This document shows, piece by piece, positions 60,246 to 64,000 of a stretch of 64,000 nt of DNA. Both the position numbers and the translations under genes were made by a program. Location: contig SACF01000014.1 of the NCBI GenBank assembly GCA_009928665.1, positions 1 through 64,000 of the forward strand, given 5' to 3'. Every line of letters starts with the position of its first letter. The first letter of the stretch is position 1. This DNA comes from Alphaproteobacteria bacterium (lineage in GTDB: Bacteria; Bacteroidota; Bacteroidia; Bacteroidales; FEN-979). The notes beneath the pieces are model-generated. The model ran no database searches and was not told the DNA's origin. It was given only the letters and a program-made list of their open reading frames with translations.

Positions 60246-62039
60246 ATGACACAGATCAAGTACCACATGTTGGTTTGCGGCGGAACAGGTTGCCACGCAT
60301 CCCAGAGCGATCAGATCCTGAAGGTGTTTCAGGAACAGATCATCGCCCATGGCCTCGACACGGAAGTGCAGGTTATTAAAACCGGTTGTTTCGGTTTCTG
60401 TGAAAAAGGGCCGATCGTCAAGATGATGCCCGATAACACGTTTTACACGCAGGTTACACCAGCCGATTGTTCGGAGATTTTGGAAGAACATATCATCAAG
60501 GGAAGGCGGGTTAATCGTTTGTTGTATGAAAATCCTGAAACCGGTGAAAAGGTCAGTGATTCCAAGCACATGGGATTTTATAAAAAGCAGATCCGCATCG
60601 CTTTGCGTAATTGCGGATTTATTAATCCTGAGAACATCGATGAATATATCGCCCGTGATGGTTATATGGCGCTGGGCAAGGTTCTCACAGAGCTAACGCC
60701 GGAAGCCACCATCGAAATTATTAAAAAATCAGGATTAAGGGGGCGTGGCGGAGGAGGATTCCCGACCGGTTTAAAGTGGGAAATCACGCGTGCTGTGAAA
60801 GCCGATCAGAAATATGTAGTCTGCAATGCCGATGAAGGCGACCCGGGAGCTTTTATGGACCGGTCGGTACTTGAAGGCGACCCGCATACGGTACTGGAAG
60901 CAATGGCCATTAACGGATATTGCACAGGTGCCGACAAGGGATTGATCTATATCCGGGCCGAATATCCGCTTGCCGTGGAACGGCTGAAGATCGCCATGAA
61001 ACAGGCGCGGGAATATGGTTTACTCGGTAAAAATATTTTGGGAACCGATTTTTCATTTGACATCGATATCCGCTATGGCGCGGGAGCTTTCGTTTGCGGT
61101 GAAGAGACGGCTCTGATCCATTCGATGGAAGGGTTACGCGGCGAACCTACCGTGAAGCCCCCCTTCCCCTCCGAATCCGGTTACATGGGCAAGCCTTCCA
61201 ACGTCAACAACGTTGAGACCTATGCCAATATCCCGGTTATCCTTAACAAAGGTGCAGCATGGTTTGCCGCTATCGGAACCGAAAAATCGAAAGGCACCAA
61301 GGTGTTTGCATTAGCCGGGAAGATCAATAACGTAGGACTCATTGAAGTTCCGATGGGCATTACGCTCCGTGAGGTGATCTATGAAATCGGCGGTGGTATC
61401 AAAGGTGGGAAAAAATTCAAATCGGTACAAACCGGCGGACCTTCAGGTGGCTGCCTCACACAGCGACATCTGGATACGCCGATCGATTATGATAACCTTC
61501 TTGCAGCAGGGTCGATGATGGGTTCGGGAGGAATGATTGTGATGGACGAGGATGATTGTGCTGTTGGAATGGCCAAATTCTATCTCGACTTCACGGTCGA
61601 AGAATCCTGTGGCAAATGCTCACCCTGCAGAATTGGGAACAAGCGGTTATATGAGATCCTGGAAAAGATCACCCAGGGTAACGGAACTATTGAAGACCTT
61701 GATAAACTGAGAAACCTGAGCCATGTCATTAAGGATACCTCTCTGTGCGGTTTAGGGCAGACTTCGCCAAATCCGGTACTTTCGACCCTGGATAATTTTT
61801 ATGATGAATATCTGGAACATGTAACCAGTAAAAAATGTCGCGCCGGAAATTGTAAATCGCTGATGCAGTACATGATCATTCCGGAAAATTGTATCGGTTG
61901 TACGCTTTGCGCAAGAAACTGTCCGGTTAATGCCATTACCGGTGAGCGTAAACAACCGCATCTGATTGACCAGGATAAATGTATCAAATGCGGCGCCTGT
62001 ATGGAAAAATGTAAATTCAACGCTATTTTTATCAATTAA
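60246..62039 (+). CDS. NuoF-like flavoprotein of hydrogenase 2, long form (HydB)
   Basis: The 597-residue protein has an N-terminal [2Fe-2S] thioredoxin-like domain (VCGGTGCHASQSD, IKTGCFGFCEKGPIV). The FMN/NAD(H) core follows (LRGRGGGGFPTGLKWEI, CNADEGDPGAFMDRS, GAGAFVCGEETALIHSMEG, ESCGKCSPCRIGNK). A C-terminal domain holds two [4Fe-4S] clusters (CIGCTLCARNCPVNAI, CIKCGACMEKCKFNAI). This full architecture is that of HydB of electron-bifurcating hydrogenases, which couple NADH and reduced ferredoxin to H2. With the following HydA it should form the core of the second complex. Confidence 0.94.
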   Translation: MTQIKYHMLVCGGTGCHASQSDQILKVFQEQIIAHGLDTEVQVIKTGCFGFCEKGPIVKMMPDNTFYTQVTPADCSEILEEHIIKGRRVNRLLYENPETGEKVSDSKHMGFYKKQIRIALRNCGFINPENIDEYIARDGYMALGKVLTELTPEATIEIIKKSGLRGRGGGGFPTGLKWEITRAVKADQKYVVCNADEGDPGAFMDRSVLEGDPHTVLEAMAINGYCTGADKGLIYIRAEYPLAVERLKIAMKQAREYGLLGKNILGTDFSFDIDIRYGAGAFVCGEETALIHSMEGLRGEPTVKPPFPSESGYMGKPSNVNNVETYANIPVILNKGAAWFAAIGTEKSKGTKVFALAGKINNVGLIEVPMGITLREVIYEIGGGIKGGKKFKSVQTGGPSGGCLTQRHLDTPIDYDNLLAAGSMMGSGGMIVMDEDDCAVGMAKFYLDFTVEESCGKCSPCRIGNKRLYEILEKITQGNGTIEDLDKLRNLSHVIKDTSLCGLGQTSPNPVLSTLDNFYDEYLEHVTSKKCRAGNCKSLMQYMIIPENCIGCTLCARNCPVNAITGERKQPHLIDQDKCIKCGACMEKCKFNAIFIN

Positions 62040-62052
62040 TCAGGAGGAACAG

Positions 62053-63825
62053 ATGGAAATGGTTAAGTTGACTATTGACGGGAAAGCCGTTGAAGTCGAA
62101 AAAAACACCACGATATTAAAGGCAGCCAGAACTGCCGGCATTGAAATCCCAACCCTTTGCTATTTTCAATTAAAGGATATGGAGATTGAAAACCGTCCGG
62201 GCGGGTGCCGTATTTGCGTAGTTGAGGTCACCGGCCGGCGAAACCTTGCGCCTGCATGTACCACTACGGTAACACCGGGGATGGTTGTGAACACCCATTC
62301 CATAAGGGTATTAAACGCACGGCGCACCGTATTGGAACTGATCCTTTCCGATCATCCTGCCGAGTGCCTGACTTGTGCCAAATCGGGGAATTGCGAGTTG
62401 CAGGATATGGCTCAAAAGCTTGGAGTACGTGAAATTCCTTTCCAGGGAGCCCAGTCAACCTATCGAAAAGACACCTCCCCTGCCATAATTCGTGATGTGG
62501 ACAAATGCATCATGTGCCGCCGGTGTGAAATGATGTGCAATGAGGTACAAACCGTGGGTGCGCTCTCAGCAGTTAACCGGGGATTTATGGCTGTAGTTGC
62601 GCCGGCATTCGAAATGAACCTTGAAAAATCACCCTGTACCTATTGCGGACAGTGCGTGTCGGTTTGTCCTACCGGGGCGCTGACTGAAGTTGACCATTCA
62701 CGCAATGTTATCAATGCACTTGCCGATCCCACAAAAACCGTTGTAGTTCAGACCGCCCCTGCCGTCAGAGCTGCTCTGGGTGAAGAATTCGGACTTGCTC
62801 CCGGAACCCTGGTAACCGGCAAAATGGTTGCCGCACTCAGGCGTCTTGGTTTTAATTATGTATTTGATACCGATTTTGCCGCTGACCTTACAATCATGGA
62901 GGAGGGCAGCGAATTGCTGGATCGTCTCACCCGCCATCTGAACGGTGATAAAAATGTAAAATTACCCATTTTAACTTCGTGTTGTCCAGGCTGGGTCAAT
63001 TTCTTCGAGCATAATTTTCCGGAAATGCTTAATATTCCTTCTACTGCAAAATCACCCCAACAAATGTTCGGTCCTATTGCTAAGGAATACTTCGGAAAAA
63101 AACTGGGAATTGACCGGCGAAACCTGATCGTGGTTTCAATCATGCCTTGCCTTGCAAAAAAATATGAATGTCAGCGGGAAGAATTCAAAGTAAACGGGGA
63201 CCCGGATGTTAATTATTCCATTTCGACCCGTGAGCTGGCTCACCTGATCAAACAAGCCAACATTGACTTTGCATCGTTGCCTGAGGAGGATTTCGACAAT
63301 CCTCTGGGAGAATCGACGGGAGCAGGAGTTATTTTTGGCAACACGGGAGGAGTCATTGAGGCTGCCTGCCGCACTGCTTACGAATTATACACCGGTAAAA
63401 AGCTGGAGAAAGTCGAATTCAACGAACTTCGCGGTATGGAAAACATCCGGCATGCTACTATCGATTTTAACGGATTACCTATTAATATTGGAATAGCACA
63501 TGGTTTGGGGAATGCGCGCAAACTTCTTGAAGATATTCAGGCCGGGAAGAGTCAATTTCATGCCATTGAGATCATGGCCTGTCCGGGTGGTTGCATCGGC
63601 GGCGGCGGACAACCTTACCACCACGGTGATTCATCAATCCTGAAGGCAAGAGCCGCGGCCATTTATCGGGAAGATGCCGGGAAGCCGATCCGTAAATCGC
63701 ATGAGAATCCCTTCATCATTGAACTCTATAAAGAATTCCTCGAAAAACCCTTGGGCGAAAAATCGCATCACCTGCTTCACACCCACTATTTCGATAAGAG
63801 TGCAGGAGTTTTTGTAGAAGAGTAG
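62053..63825 (+). CDS. [FeFe]-hydrogenase catalytic subunit 2 (HydA)
   Basis: The 590-residue enzyme shares the domain order of hydrogenase 1: a [2Fe-2S] domain (CYFQLKDMEI to GGCRICVVEV and PACTTT), His-Cys3 (HPAECLTCAKSGNC), two [4Fe-4S] motifs (CIMCRRCEMMC, CTYCGQCVSVCPTG), the H-cluster domain and a small-subunit-like tail. The H-cluster motifs are canonical: TSCCPGW (Cys310-Cys311), MPCLAKKYE and EIMACPGGCIGGGGQP, with STAKSP 21 residues after Cys311. The ATG at 62053 is set by a perfect AGGAGG Shine-Dalgarno 5-6 nt upstream; the frame extends upstream into the previous gene without a credible start. Confidence 0.95.
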   Translation: MEMVKLTIDGKAVEVEKNTTILKAARTAGIEIPTLCYFQLKDMEIENRPGGCRICVVEVTGRRNLAPACTTTVTPGMVVNTHSIRVLNARRTVLELILSDHPAECLTCAKSGNCELQDMAQKLGVREIPFQGAQSTYRKDTSPAIIRDVDKCIMCRRCEMMCNEVQTVGALSAVNRGFMAVVAPAFEMNLEKSPCTYCGQCVSVCPTGALTEVDHSRNVINALADPTKTVVVQTAPAVRAALGEEFGLAPGTLVTGKMVAALRRLGFNYVFDTDFAADLTIMEEGSELLDRLTRHLNGDKNVKLPILTSCCPGWVNFFEHNFPEMLNIPSTAKSPQQMFGPIAKEYFGKKLGIDRRNLIVVSIMPCLAKKYECQREEFKVNGDPDVNYSISTRELAHLIKQANIDFASLPEEDFDNPLGESTGAGVIFGNTGGVIEAACRTAYELYTGKKLEKVEFNELRGMENIRHATIDFNGLPINIGIAHGLGNARKLLEDIQAGKSQFHAIEIMACPGGCIGGGGQPYHHGDSSILKARAAAIYREDAGKPIRKSHENPFIIELYKEFLEKPLGEKSHHLLHTHYFDKSAGVFVEE

Positions 63826-63847
63826 GAAGGGAATGCAAAAATCAACA

Positions 63848-63932
63848 TGCAAAATGCAAAATTCAAATCACCCATTCACTCAGTCATTCAATCAATCAGT
63901 CATTCAGTCAATCAGTAAGTCAATCGTTTAGT
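63848..63932 (+). repeat. Composite low-complexity repeat before the last gene
   Basis: TGCAAAATGCAAAATTCAAA is followed by a TCAATCAG/TCATTCAG tetranucleotide run that ends 3 nt before the next ATG. It matches the composition of the repeats at 44385-44606 and 46109-46256. Confidence 0.8.
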
Positions 63933-63935
63933 CAA

Positions 63936-64000
63936 ATGGCAAAGATAAAATTATCCGACAGAAAAGTCCAGGAATTGAAGGATGTATGCAAATCCTTCAA
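63936..64000 (+). CDS. 5' end of a gene cut by the window edge
   Basis: An ATG at 63936 opens a frame MAKIKLSDRKVQELKDVCKS that runs off the window after 21 complete codons. The helical, charged start preceding a VCKSF sequence would suit the beginning of a NuoE/HydC-like subunit, which the second hydrogenase operon otherwise lacks in this window, but too little is visible to decide. Confidence 0.4.
   Translation, partial: MAKIKLSDRKVQELKDVCKSF

Overview
The window is most likely chromosomal DNA from an anaerobic, fermentative member of the Bacteroidota (Bacteroidales-like). The signs are type IX secretion (T9SS) cargo proteins with C-terminal sorting domains, a PorQ gene, Bacteroidota-specific families (DUF4294, DUF5683, the PUR/DUF3276 protein, a long-form NusB, GWxTD), promoters of the TAnnTTTG type, and gene orders common in this phylum (tig-clpP-clpX; parA-parB-DUF5683-dapB-lepB; ftsK-lolA-like). 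The [FeFe]-hydrogenases point to an H2-metabolising anaerobe. No rRNA, CRISPR array or prophage was seen.

Region 1 (1-10.4 kb) is accessory and repeat-rich. It holds a 5'-truncated beta-helix T9SS cargo gene, two tandem paralogous T9SS cargo genes with a 1760-bp period, and a 1.1 kb-residue Fn3/PKD-like T9SS cargo. Stray C-terminal sorting-domain tails lie after the stop codons of the two paralogues. A 547-bp DUF559 nuclease module sits in the second copy of the repeat unit; the first copy preserves the empty site, so the insertion and a 4-bp target duplication can be read directly. A degenerate IS5-like transposase scrap and an 18-nt copy of a tRNA-Ser 3' end follow.

Region 2 (10.4-48.1 kb) is mostly conserved housekeeping: four tRNAs, aroQ, a TPP riboswitch controlling a TonB-dependent receptor, an M16 peptidase, smpB, tpx, tig-clpP-clpX, an E2 acyltransferase, a minus-strand block (nusB, porQ, ispH, recF, dciA-like), the parAB-dapB-lepB block, ftsK, a LolA-like carrier protein, a split transketolase and truA. 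Composite low-complexity repeats (AATTCAAA-like blocks plus TCAA tetramers) lie just 5' of three genes.

Region 3 (48.1-64 kb) is an H2/redox locus. A first NuoE/NuoF/[FeFe]-hydrogenase operon (hydCBA-like) is followed by a divergent secreted protein and a two-component system. Next comes a putative sensory module (DRTGG protein, HATPase, HydS-like hydrogenase, second DRTGG protein, PHP phosphoesterase). The last part is a second operon (HATPase, [2Fe-2S] protein, long NuoF-like subunit, second [FeFe]-hydrogenase, and the start of another gene). Sites matching the Rex operator (TTGTGAA-N4-TTCACAA) lie upstream of all three hydrogenase-linked operons, one of them perfect. This suggests that the two hydrogenase complexes and the sensory module form one NADH-responsive regulon. 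Hydrogenase maturases (HydE, HydF, HydG) and the rex gene itself are not in this window.
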